Source: Linnemannia hyalina
Lineage: Eukaryota; Mortierellomycota; Mortierellomycetes; Mortierellales; Mortierellaceae
Assembly: GCA_019671135.1 (NCBI GenBank)
Contig: JAHRHY010000007.1
Span: 558,001 to 622,000 of the forward strand
DNA: 64,000 bases
Direction of reading: 5' to 3'
Numbering within the stretch: position 1 is the first letter of the stretch; each line of letters starts with the position of its first letter. Below the pieces are notes generated by a model, which saw only the letters and a program-made list of their open reading frames with translations, was not told where the DNA came from and ran no database searches. The translations under genes and the position numbers were made by a program. Below are positions 41,326 through 52,626 of this stretch, piece by piece.

Positions 41326-42872
41326 CAACGACGACCAGCGATATTTAGAAGGAAACCACCAAACAAATTAAAAGCACAAGCACCACACCAAAATGGCATT
41401 TCGAGTGAAAATATAAAAATGAATGAATGAATGAAAACGAGCGCGTTCGTTTGTCTCTGTCCGAACTGAGTTCCTTGCTCAAGACGAGTCGTCGCTATTC
41501 GGCATTGTCAACAAAACAATTGACAGCCGTACATTTCCACTCAACGTTCGACTAGGACACTATTAATTCCCGGTCATCCTTTCCTTTTCCATTGTGGCTA
41601 GCCGTTGCATACCCCTGACACTACCGAACAAGGCCAGGTCGTTGCTCCTCAGCGCCCACCATGATGTGGTTCAGATGTAATCCCTTGACCAACAATAGGA
41701 ATATTTTCAGCGATTGGAGGACATCATTTCAAGATGGTCGCACATTCTCAAGTTCAGAGAACAAAAAATAAGGCGAACGAAAACATAAACCGATATCCTG
41801 CTGTAGCGCCATGTCATTGAAAACTCGCCACCTACAGTAGTGCTGTCAACGAAAACAATAACAGCATCATATGACCATGTATCGATAACACCAACAACGT
41901 CTGGTGCAGTAAAGCAGTAGTAGACAGATTTCTTTAAACTCCATCCGCACCTTCAACATAAGCTCCTGCAATAACCCCGACAAGAACAACAAGCCAAGCC
42001 AAATATGAATGTTAATGTATGTCTTTATTGTTCGTACTACGCTAATGGCTAAGCTAGTAGACCCGCCGTTAGTCAATGCCACTCCTCCGTCCCCTGGAAG
42101 AGAGAGAGAGAGAGAGAGGGCATCGTCCAGGGCACACCACGAGGAGGTCGCGGGTCAAGGTAGTGCCCCAACAAAAACAGCTCCTCCAAGCGCTTCCAAA
42201 AGGGGGTTGGCTTGAAGGAATTAGAAAAACAAACCCGGGCTTAGAATTCCGCCGAAGGCGTCCTTCCTTCGCCCTCAACGACGACGACAGTTTGGCGAGG
42301 GGTACCGAACACACGGACTGAAGGGCATTCCAGCGGCCGCGTGGGCCCGGGTCCTCTTTTTTCTCCACGGCCCCAGAGCAGAGCACACGTAGTCTCTGCC
42401 TGGAACCGCCGCACGTTGGTGTTAGTACTCCTGTTTTTCGTGTTTGTCCTCTTGTTGATTGTCGAGTTGTTGTCGGGTTGTCGAGTTGTTGTCGGGTTGT
42501 CGAGTTGTTGTCGGTTTGTTGTTGCTTGTCGGTTGTGTCGATGGTGGTTGTTGTCGGTTGTTGTTGCTTGTCGGGTTGTTGTCGGGTTGTCGGTTTGTTG
42601 TTGCTTGTCGTGTTTTTGTCGATGGTGGTTGTTGAGGGTGTCGATGGTGTCGGTGTTGTCGGTGGTGGTTGTCGGTGGTGGTTGTCGATGGTGGTTGTCG
42701 ATGGTGTCGATGGTGTCGGTGGTGTCGATGGTGTCGATGGTGTCGGTGGTGTCGGTGGGTTGATAAGAAGAAAAGAAAGAAAAAAAGAAGGAAGAGGAGA
42801 GAGGGAAGCATTGTGTACCCACTCAGTCCTTCTTTCTCTGTTCTCTGCCAAGCCACCGGTGACCTCATGTCC

Positions 42873-42904
<32 letters not shown>

Positions 42905-43153
42905 GTCCAATCATCCAAAGGGAAAAGAAGGCGGTGGAAAGGAGAGGAAAAACTGGTTGGTCGAGAGAGAGCACGCACAAGCTTTTTTTTTCGGAAAAAC
43001 GCCGAGACCCCCCTTGGGATAATGGAGTCATTATGCAAACGTATGCCTGCTGCATGAGAACATATCCACTGAGTCCTTTCCCTCCATCGCCACCATCACG
43101 AGGTTTTCTTAGGCTGTTTTTGCTTGTTAGCTTCGCCTGGGTTCGGCTGAATC
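41326..43153 (+). repeat. Left arm of the inverted repeat
   Basis: Runs from the outer CAACGACGACC motif to an inner GGGTTCGGCTGAATC motif. The same sequence appears reverse-complemented in the right arm. Its minisatellite spans about 42430-42760 and its CT run about 42877-42903. Confidence 0.85.
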
Positions 43154-43571
43154 GTATCTTTCTTCCGAGCCTTCGCCTTTCGCCATCGAATAATGTTCGA
43201 GTAATGGAAATAGTCTAAGAGAAAACGCAAGTATGTGTTGCCAGAAAGGAACGGGATAAGTATAAGGGGATGAAGGATGGCGATCGACGCATCAAAGTGA
43301 AATGCGAGACAAGATGGAAAAAAGAAAAGTACGAACTGTCATTCCCTCATCTATCAGCACTGCCCGATTCCCTTCGATACCTTATCTCTTATAATCTTTT
43401 TCGTGTCCCTATTCCTCACATGCTCAGCTATGACATCATGCTTGTTTGTTTGATGGTCGTAATGGAGAGGTGGGTTGGGTTGGTCGACAGATTGGGGGGA
43501 TAGGTATGTTACTCCCTCTTCCATTGTTTTCCTTCTCTCAAGGTCTTGTGGGTTGGCCTTCAATCGAAAGA

Positions 43572-43818
43572 GATTCATCCGAACCCAGGCAAGCTAACAA
43601 GCAAAAACAGCCTAAGAAAACCTCGTGATGGTGGCGATGGAGGGAAAGGACTCAGTGGATATGTTCTCATGCAACAGGCATACGTTTGCATAATGACTCC
43701 ATTATCCCAAGGGGGGCCTCGGCGTTTTTTCGAAAAAAAAGCATGTGCGTGCTCTCTCTCGACCAACCAGTTTTTCCTCTCCTTTCCACCGCCTTCTTTT
43801 CCCTTTGGATGATTGGAC

Positions 43819-43868
<50 letters not shown>

Positions 43869-45372
43869 GGACATGAAGTCATCGATGGCTTGGCAGAGAA
43901 CAGAGGAAGAAGGACTGAGTGGGTACACAATGCTTCCCTCTCTCCCTCTTCCTTCTTTTTTTCTTTCTTTTCTTCTTATCGACCCACCGCCATCGACACC
44001 ACCGACACCACCGACATCACCGACACCATCGACACCATCGACAACCACCACCGACAACACCGACACCATCGACACCCTCAACAACCACCATCGACAACCA
44101 CCACCGACAACCACCACCAACAACCACCAACAACCACCATCGACAAAAACACGACAAGCAACAACAAACCGACAACCCGACAACAAACCGACAAGCAACA
44201 ACAAACCGACAACAACTCGACAACCCGACAACAACTCGACAATCAACAAGAGGACAAACACGACAAACAGGAGTACTAACACCAACGTGCGGCGGTTCCA
44301 GGCAGAGACTACGTGTGCTCTGCTCTGGGGCCGTGGAGAAAAAAGAGGACCCGGGCCCACGCGGCCGCTGGAATGCCCTTCAGTCCGTGTGTTCGGTACC
44401 CCTCGCCAAACTGTCGTCGTCGTTGAGGGCGAAGGAAGGACGCCTTCGGCGGAATTCTAAGCCCGGGTTTGTTTTTCTAATTCCTTCAAGCCAACCCCCT
44501 TTTGGAGGCGCTTGGAGGAGCTGTTTTTGTTGGGGCACTACCTTGACCCGCGACCTCCTCGTGGTGTGCCCTGGACGATGCCCTCTCTCTCTCTCTCTCT
44601 TCCAGGGGACGGAGGAGTGGCATTGACTAACGGCGGGTCTACTAGCTTAGCCATTAGCGTAGTACGAACAATAAAGACATACATTAACATTCATATTTGG
44701 CTTGGCTTGTTGTTCTTGTCGGGGTTATTGGAGGAGCTTATGTTGAAGGTGCGGATGGAGTTTAAAGAAATCTGTCTACTACTGCTTTACTGCACCAGAC
44801 GTTGTTGGTGTTATCGATACATGGTCATATGGTTCTGTTATTGTTTTCGTTGACAGCACTACTGTAGGTGGCGAGTTTTTCAATGACATGGCGCTACAGC
44901 AGGATATCGGTCTATGTTTTCGTTCGCCTTATTTTTTGTTCTCTGAACTTGAGAATGTGCGACCATCTTGAAATGATGTCCATCAATCGCTGAAAGTCTT
45001 CCTATTGCTGGTCAAGGGATTACATCTGAACCACATCATGGTGGGCGCTGAGGAGCAACGACCTGGCCTTGTTCGGTAGTGTCAGGGGTATGCGACGGCT
45101 AGCCACAATGGAAAAGGAAAGGATGACCGGGAATTAATGGTGTCCTAGTCGAACGTTGAGTGGAAATGTACGGCTGTCAATTGTTTTGTTGACAATGTCG
45201 AATGGCGACGACTCGTCTTGAGCCAGGAACTCAGTTCGGACAGAGACAAACGAACGCGCTCATTTTCATTCCTTCATTCATTTTTATATTTTCACTCGAA
45301 ATGTCATTTTGGTGGTGCTTGTGCTTTTAATTTGTTTGGTGGTTTCCTTCTAAATATCGCTGATCGTCGTTG
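43572..45372 (-). repeat. Right arm of the inverted repeat
   Basis: Mirror copy of the left arm, beginning GATTCATCCGAACCCAGG and ending CGATCGTCGTTG-like sequence. The GA run at about 43819-43867 is nearly twice as long as its partner in the left arm, and the minisatellite (about 43979-44275) is somewhat shorter. Confidence 0.85.
43819..43867 (+). repeat. (GA)n microsatellite in the right arm
   Basis: An almost uninterrupted GA dinucleotide run; the matching position in the left arm is a shorter CT run. Confidence 0.9.
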
Positions 45373-46577
45373 TAATAGTAACCGTCCCACTTTTCCCATC
45401 TTTCGTATCCATCATTGTGTTCATAAACCCTTTCCATTTCAGCCATTTCGATTTGAAGAAAAATGACCTCAAGCATGCGCTGATGTTACTGGCCATTCAC
45501 CGACGGATGTTCGACTTCTTCATCCTCCAACAGCGTTGACACACTGTTTCCAAAAAGTCACCAGCCCACTCATTTTTGAACATCATGTTGTAACTACGAT
45601 GTTGATGACTAAAAGAACCTGAGCGATATCGAGGTATGGATTGTAGTTTGACCTATTGCGGTATCAAGATAACATAATAATGTCATTTTTGCGCGGATGC
45701 TCTTGACCCATCTTTGGTTCAGAAAAAGAGTTGTTCGTTTGGGATAAAAAATGCATCTGTGAAGGTGACTTTGGCCATGCTGGATTTTCACGTTCTTTTC
45801 TATGCACTGAAGAGTTTTCGCTCATGTTGATGAATCTTGAATGCGCCCAGGTACATTGTGGTAATGTCAGGAAAGTTGTAAAGCCGGTTCTGCTAATGAA
45901 AAAAGCTGTTCTTGTGGATCGCCAAAGTATCATTGTACATGTTCGCGATAAGAAAAAAAAATGGTGAATGTGTCTGTAGGTTAAAAACACCTTGTACTCC
46001 AGAAATACGAAACATAAACATGGAGCACATAGATCAACCCCTTGGTTCAATGCCCACACGCTCATTCATACACCTATAAACCTAAGAATTTATTTTTTAG
46101 GATAGCTGGCAAACAGCAAAGACAGAAAACTGATTGTGGAAGAACGAGCGCCAAGAAGAGTCAGTGGAATAGGTAGAGAAAGAATAGCGAGACTGAGTAA
46201 ATATGATAGTGACTATAAGAGAATAGAGTATCAAAAACATATGTGTGCTTTGGACATGAAGTCTTGAATATGGCATAGATGCTGATGTCGCCTTGGAGGG
46301 ATTACGGTATCCTATGGATTTTTGTTTTGTGTGTCTCAATGATATGACATATATGTGGAGCCGTTGTTTTTTTGATTTGTATGTATAGTGTATAGGTTAT
46401 GTGCGTGTTGTTGGCTCTCTGACGGAGTGCTCTGTGAAAAATGGAGCGTGCCTGAGATCAGTGAGAAAGAAGAGATGGTTTGTTTATTCTGCTATGACTA
46501 CGGCTTTATACATGGGGCCGGAGCCGAACTATCTCGCTCCTTAATAATCCATAGACGCTGAATATGCGACACTCTGT
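45373..46577. other. Right flank of the foldback element and 3' flank of the T-box gene
   Basis: This stretch holds no supported gene. It is AT-rich with short open frames on both strands. The T-box stop codon lies at its right end. Confidence 0.5.
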
Positions 46578-49079
46578 TCACTGTTGTTGGTCTATGGCCA
46601 GAAAGGCTGTCATCTCGGACTCAGCCTCAGTACCTACAGACAATTGATGCAAAAGAATAAAGTACACCGTATGTCAGAAAAAGAACTCACAAGAGAGATG
46701 GTCGTTAAAAATATCATGAAAGCATTCATAGCCAGAGTATTTACCATAGCGTTCTCGGACAAAGGCCTTGAGGCATTCGTTTTCAAAGAGGATACGATCC
46801 AAGTGCACTTGCTGTTCTGCTTCAACAGTCCCAGTGATGCTGCCATTATAGAGATCGCCATCAGAACCGTTTTGCCCGTTGTAGTCGTCGTCATAGTGGG
46901 CCTGATCGTCCCAGTTAGGCACTGAAGAAATGTGTGGTGAGAGGGGAATGGTCATTGTAGGGGTGTGGTTGGCGTCGCTGAGGTGTGCATGGCCTCGATC
47001 CTGTCTGGTGTTGGAAGCTTTCTCGAAAAAAAGGGGTTGAGAGAATGCATTCTTCTGCTGCTCGCCCCTCCAGCTGTTGTACTGGCTACCGCTGCCACCA
47101 CTGGGAGTCCACTGAGACTGGTGCTGTGGCTCTCGCTGTCGATACTGCTGCTGCTGCTTTGCTCCATGGAAATGCGCCAATTGCGCGAAGCTGCTGCCGG
47201 AAGTGTTGTGCGCTGAGAAGAACTGCTGACCCATCGAAAAGACGCCTTTGGGGGTAAAGTGTGAGTGGGGCCGGAGGCTGTCGATCTCGTCTCCGTGCTG
47301 TGAGACTTGACGATGCTGGGCGTAGTGCTGTTGTGTCGTTCGTTTCGAAACCTTGGCGACTTGCTTAGCGTCCTTGCCGAGAGATATAGTGACGAGTGCA
47401 CTATTGTCCTTGCCCAGTCGGCAGGTGGGACGGGCGTCGTTTTTGAGTATTCCTGTCATAGCGACATCAACCGAACCCATTGCTTCCAAATCGCTCACAT
47501 CTGCATTTATGTCCACCTCCTCCTCCTCGTAGAGGTCATAATCGAGATCTGTGACGTCTTCACAGTCACTGCCAGTATCCTTTGGTCGCGAAGTCGGACG
47601 GGCGCGCTTGCTGAGTCTCGAGTTGGGGTTAACCAGAGAGGAGTGCTTCTGCAATTCTTGAAGGCGATGGAATCCTCTAGCGGGGATCTTTCCGACGGTT
47701 TCACGGAAGGCTCTGGCGTGAGGGTTGAACGACTTTTTCAAGTCATTCACGTTCTCGTTTTCGTATCTTGTTACTGCCATGTAAGTTGCCAGGTCGAATG
47801 TGTAGGCGGTCGTGCTGAGGATTTCGTTGGAGTCCTTTGCCAGCTCTGTCAATACGACCTTGGGGCGGTACTTGTGGAATGATTCCATGTGAAACACGTT
47901 GGTGTCATTATAGCTGTCTCCGAGGGGCTGAGAGTGTGACCTTCCAGGACCGTCGTTGCTGTTGGTTGCGCTAGTAGAGTCGACCTTGCGTTTGGAGGAG
48001 CTGGTAGAGATAGAATTGAACTTGAGAGCTTTCTTGGCGACTGTCGGCTGAGACTTGGCCTTGTTGGCGAGTTTAGCCTTGGCGAACGAGATCGGGTTGG
48101 CCATCCAATGGCTGCCGAGCTTGAGTTGGTCTGGGTGTGTGTACGTCTCGCCCTTGTGGTCTGATGCGGCGGTGGCGATGGCGGTAGAGAAATCGTCGAT
48201 GTTTTTGGGAGACCTGACTGCCTTCCATGCGCCATTGCTGAACCGGAATCGGTTTGGAGCGAGCATCTCAAATTCGAGGCAGAATGAATAATACGCATCG
48301 GGATTGAGGTTGAAGACGTTGAAGCGGAGGCTAGGGAAGAGGCAGCGTCCAGACGTTGTTATGATCATCTCATTTTGGTGCTCATCGAATTGTGCCCACA
48401 AGTCCGAATCCAAGAGCAACACCTTTGGCTGAGGCCCATCGTGACGAGTGCCGCTGCTGTTCAAAAGCGCAAGAGCGGCTGAGGTTCTGCGGGTCGACAA
48501 TGCGAGGCAATCAGACGGTGATGTGCGACTGGGCGATGACAACGGTGACATAGGGCCATATTGCTCTCCACGTCTCCGCTTTGATGGTCGACCGCTGCTA
48601 TTATCCTGGAGCGACTGCGAAGAGAACTGAGCTGACCGAACCTCAGCCTCTGTTGGTTCCCTCTGCTCGAATGGTCGGATCTGTGAGGGAGCAGGCTTGC
48701 CCAGATGCATGCTGCGGTACCACGGTCTATTCTTATGAAAAAGACGAAGATAGAAGATATATTAGATACACCGTACAACACCCCCCCGAGAAAGAACATT
48801 TATAATCACAGAAACAAATGAAACTTTGGATACCTACTCGCTGTGTCGGTTGTCTGATCGAACATTAGTTCGCAGATTGCTTGATGGACCTTGGCGGCGG
48901 TCAAAGAGAGTAACCTTTGGCTCATTCTCCTTGTTAGCGTATTCCCTTCCAGTGGACATCGTGGTGGGTTGCGCGCTGGAAGAGGAAATGGAGGAGTGGG
49001 AAGCGACAACATGGTTGTCCCGAGGTGGTTGTTGGTGGTTATGGCGATGACCCCGGTGGTGGTGATACTGTGGGAGCAT
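46578..49079 (-). CDS. T-box domain transcription factor
   Basis: This is a sequence-specific DNA-binding regulator of the T-box (Brachyury/TBX) superfamily. Three exons, 49079-48838, 48726-46745 and 46633-46578, give 759 residues with consistent phases. The N-terminus (1-180) is low-complexity with a basic SKRRRGEQ patch, a possible nuclear signal. The T-box (about 184-425) shows LLDSDLWAQFDEHQNEMIIT, GRCLFPSLRFNVFNLNPDAY, HPDQLKLGSHWM, ISFAKAKLANK, the signature SFHKYRPKVVL, and AVTRYENENVNDLKKSFNPH followed by ARAFRE. These match the animal order LW, EMIIT, GRRMFP, GxQWM, VSFxKLKLTN, HKYQPR and TAYQN...NPFAKGFR. A 55-residue Ser/Lys-rich insertion splits the fold before the HKYRPKV strand. 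The C-terminus is rich in Gln, Ser and His. Targets are unknown. T-box genes are rare in fungi, known only from basal lineages. Confidence 0.92.
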
Positions 49080-51483
49080 TGCTTTTGTGTTTGTTGGTAG
49101 AGGAGTGAATGCGTGCGTTGTAAAAAGAAGGACGGTGTCTTGTGAGGGTGAAGAAGGGGTAGTGTAGCTATGCAATTCAGCAGTTATTGTGAAGAAGAAG
49201 GGCGAGATAATGTTAGAGTGAGAATGAGAAACAGGGTAAAAAAGACGAGAGGTGAAGTAAAGGGTGAGCAAAAGAAAGAGGGACGTGGACTGTAAGGCGA
49301 CAGAGTTTACATAAACAGCGACCGCCTGTTTTCCTTCGTAACATGCAAACCAGACGAAAATTATATATAATTGCGAGGAAAGGAGGGGGGAGTCAAAACA
49401 AAGAACTCACACACAATTGTAGTGTAGACATACAAAGGGAATAAAAGGTATGAAGGAAAGGGAGGAAGTGGGTAGGCCGGCGCAAGCTGAGCATGAGTAA
49501 AGGAGGGGGATTGTCAGGATTTGACTTTACTTGCAAGAGGTAGGGTATGGCGTGTTTAGTCGGAGTGGAGAAAGGAAAAAGGGCTGTTCTTGGTACCTGC
49601 TCGTATTTCGACTTGCAAACAATAATGAGCTCAGCGTCGACGAAGAAAGAAAGTCTTGAGTGAGGAGGGACTCGAAGGTACTATGTGCCAATACAGAGAT
49701 AAAGAGGGGTGTATGAGTGTATAGGTGGGAGAGGGGAGAGGTGAGTAGCAGTAGGAGCTGGGTGAAAGGACCAGAAGAGAGAGGGAAGTTGTATGTGTGT
49801 GTGTTTGAGTGTTGTGAGGGAGGGAAGTGGGTGTGGTAGTGGGGTACTGGGTTGCAGAGCAAGAGAGCAAGCAATAGCAGGAAAGAGGTGTATGTTTGGG
49901 TGAGAGCGAGAATAAAAGAGTAAGAGGGAGGTGGTTGGAGAAGTGAGTGAGAGTGGAGGTAGGGAAGGAAAGCAAAGCGAATGGAGTTGAAGTGAGGAGG
50001 AAGAGGAGGAAGAGGAGAAGAAAGGAAAGAAGTGAGGAGGAAGAAGAGAAGGTTTTCGTCTAGCCGCCTTGCGACCGATAGACAAAAAGGCAGAAGCACA
50101 CAGGGCTACATCATATTTTTTTTCTTCACTCTGAGAGTATGAACCCTTATTCCTCACTTACAACACATACACATGCACATACATATACACACCCCTGTCC
50201 ATAGTTGGGATCGATCCTTCCGTTCCTACTTCATCGACAGCCACAGTAAAATATTAGTTCCTGAGACGAATAACCTACACTGACGCAGAAACATCACCAA
50301 TTAATCAAACACTGCTCTCTCGACCATGTCCTTGTCTTTGTATTTCCTCACTTGTTAGCCTTTGTTTGGGATGTATGGATTACTACAGTCGTGGTTGTTG
50401 CATACCCGCCTTTCTCTTGTATGTTCAAATGGTCTCTATTTCTCTACGTCTACATATCTACATATGACCATATCTGCTTTTGTTTGTGTCTGTGTCACTG
50501 AGAAAAGAGGCATTGATAGCGCACAGGGAGGGGATGCTAGAATGTATATTCCACTCAATACACAGAACCTTTCATTTTTTGTTTATGCTCCTTTCTTTCT
50601 TATTTTTCTTGTCCATGGTTGTGAAAGAGGGAGGTAGTGTCCTTGGCCCAGAGAGAAAAAGAGGCAAAGAGTGAGAGAAGGGGAGAGTAGGTGGACGAAC
50701 GGTAAGGCGAAAAAGGCCATCTGCTTTGAGAGGTAGCTGGCGAGCAATTCTCCCATTCGAGAACCTTTTTTTTTATCCGTCTAGAACTGTTTCCTTCCAG
50801 CGCTTTTTTTTGAGTGCGTTTGCTTGCAGTGTCTTCTTTACTCATGTCTGTACATTTGTACATGTGCTTGTGATGTCAGAAAACAAGTCCGGCAGGCGGT
50901 TAGGAAAAAAAGAGGGGTGAGTTTGCTGTACCCTTGGATGTCTTTTGGTTGGTTTTGGTCGCGTGTGTTAGCAAATGGTCCGATTGGATGGGAGGGTTGA
51001 TTTCCGAGACCGAGGGAAATGGATAAGGGCGAAGAGTACGAATCGGAAACTGCAAAAGATAAAAAAGGAAAGCGACACTAAGTTTTAATTCAGTCCTTGC
51101 TATTCAATCATACTTTTCATGTTCACATACGCGCGCTTTAGCGCGTAAACAAACAACACATACGAACACAAACACAAACACAAACACAAACACATTTTTT
51201 TTACATAGGCTAAGAGAACGGCTCTGCATCAGACGAGTCGCATTGTTTTTCTTCTCTATGCAAGACTGTTTATGCCTCTCGAGCACTCCGCAGATAACGC
51301 ATCGCATGCATTTTTCGTCATCTCGGTTCTGCGTTAAGAGTTTGCTTTTTTGGTGGGTTGTAAAGAGAAGTGGTGGTTACCCATGTTTTATTGTTATAGA
51401 GATAATAGTTCGAGGTGCTCAGCGGGCTTAAGATGTCCTTGCTTGAGGTGGAGGGTATGACTAGGTCGCCATAAGTAGTCCAC
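49080..51483. other. Gene-free region upstream of the T-box gene
   Basis: From about 49080 to 50150 the minus strand is pyrimidine-rich (plus strand GA-rich), as in the leaders of other genes here, so it is probably the T-box promoter and leader. The rest, 50150-51483, has short frames only and an ACAAAC hexamer repeat. No gene is supported, though a long regulatory region is plausible for a T-box gene. Confidence 0.5.
51163..51194 (+). repeat. ACAAAC hexanucleotide repeat
   Basis: About five tandem ACAAAC units, in non-coding sequence. Confidence 0.85.
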
Positions 51484-52626
51484 TTAGTCGTCATCTTCAT
51501 CGCCATCATCCAGACCTGGAACGGATAGCCGCATTGTCTCATCCTTATTGACTAGCTTGCGATACTCCCAGAAGAGTGCCCATCTCAGTAGTTCTTGTTG
51601 TTGCTGCAGGTGAACCTGTTGGATCTGTTGTTGTAGCAACTGATACTGCTTTTGCTGGAGCTGATGAGGCTGGGCGAACTTATGCTGGTCCTGGCGGCAC
51701 TGCTTCTTGAACTCCTGTACGCGCAAGGGAACTTGTTGTTCGAAAACCTGTATCAGATCCATGAGCTCCTGCTCCTGTTGTCTCATGAGCTGTTGGTATT
51801 GGAGGATCGAATGCTGTTGCCGAAATGGAAGGAGAGAAAAGAAGGGGAGGAGACAGGAAGGCGAAGATAAATTAGGGCGAGGGTGGAAAGTGAAAAGAAC
51901 TGAACGAGGTACAAGAAATATGAATGATTTCCTTTTCTTTTGGTACCGAGGCTTTTTTGTTGTCTTTTGGTTTCTGTTTTTGTTGAGTGAATAAAGAAAT
52001 GAAAAGAAAAGAAGGAAAGAAAATGATATTAACAGGCGAATACGAAGACGACAAGGACAATGAAGTAGGTCAAGAAGAGTGAGGGAAGACGCAAGGTCAG
52101 AAGGGGATTATGCGTGGGAATAGAACAAGATAAGAAGAGACAAAAAAGAAAGGGTAGTGAAGGACGGAGGTACTAGAATGGGGAAGGGTGTGACGATTGA
52201 GAAAGGAGAGAACTGGGAAACGAAAAGGGTATTTTCTTGCTTTTTTCGCGTTTTGATTGTTATGAAAGGATGTAATGGGGGAAAATAAGTAGAAGGGAAG
52301 GAGGGGGGAGGAGAGAGAGGAGAGAAAGGAAAGAAGAGGAAGGGAGAATTGGCCAAAAGAAAAAGGTGGTATGGGTGAACGAGGAATGAAAAGTTGATAG
52401 AGGATGTGAGTGAGGATGATGAAAAGTTGAAAGAGAAATGAAGTGGAAGTATTATGAGGAGATATGAGAGGGAGAACTGGCTATTGTTAGTTGCTGGTAT
52501 TTTGAGCGCTGTTGTTGGGTCAAGGATATGTTGTGGCAATAACGAAGAGAAGAAGAAAAAAGAAAAGAGAGAGCGGATGGCCTTCCATATTATTACTGCT
52601 CGACCTCCTTCCATGTCGTCCACCAT
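51484..52626 (-). CDS. Tentative small Gln-rich protein with acidic tail
   Basis: The 3' exon (51813-51484) is supported: it is preceded on the gene strand by a CCTAAT branch-like motif, a long pyrimidine tract and CAACAG acceptor, and encodes 109 residues that are helical and Gln-rich (QQQIQQVHLQQQQELLRW) with a GLDDGDEDDD tail. A possible first exon, 52626-52597, encodes MVDDMEGGRA and ends in GTAATA in the right phase, giving 119 residues across a 783-base intron, long for this genome. The exon could instead belong to another upstream exon, or translation could start at the internal Met (51786). No domain is recognised; a coiled coil is likely. Confidence 0.35.

Larger units (their letters stand above)
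41326..45372. mobile_element. 4-kb inverted-repeat (foldback-like) element
   Basis: Two arms of about 1.8 kb (41326-43153 and 43572-45372) are inverted copies of each other around a spacer of about 420 bases. Both arms run in the same order: outer segment ending CAACGACGA, an AT-richer stretch, a GA/CT run, a GC-rich block with GCGGCCGCGTGGGCCCGGG, a CGACAACAC-type minisatellite, another GA/CT run, and an inner segment. By eye the arms are about 95% identical with scattered substitutions and different lengths of the simple repeats, so they have diverged since they formed. No transposase, reverse transcriptase or other enzyme is encoded; the large open frames in the arms read through the minisatellite and are mirror images. 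No target-site duplication was found at the ends. Confidence 0.85.

Noticed and set aside
42069..44626. Open reading frames of 160-330 codons in both arms of the inverted repeat
   Set aside because: They run through a minisatellite, mirror each other on opposite strands in several frames, and carry no domain; low-complexity repeats give open frames by chance.
41326..45372. CRISPR array or bacterial insertion
   Set aside because: Repeats are two long inverted arms plus a minisatellite, not regular short repeats with unique spacers; the whole window is eukaryotic.
46578..49079. Ndt80/p53-like factor instead of T-box
   Set aside because: The HKYRPKV signature, the GSHWM motif and the AVTRYENEN block, with a NPHARAF segment after it, follow the T-box order and do not match Ndt80.
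49527..50157. Long minus-strand frames upstream of the T-box gene
   Set aside because: They read Ser/Leu/Pro/His text from a pyrimidine-rich stretch typical of leaders here; several frames are open at once.
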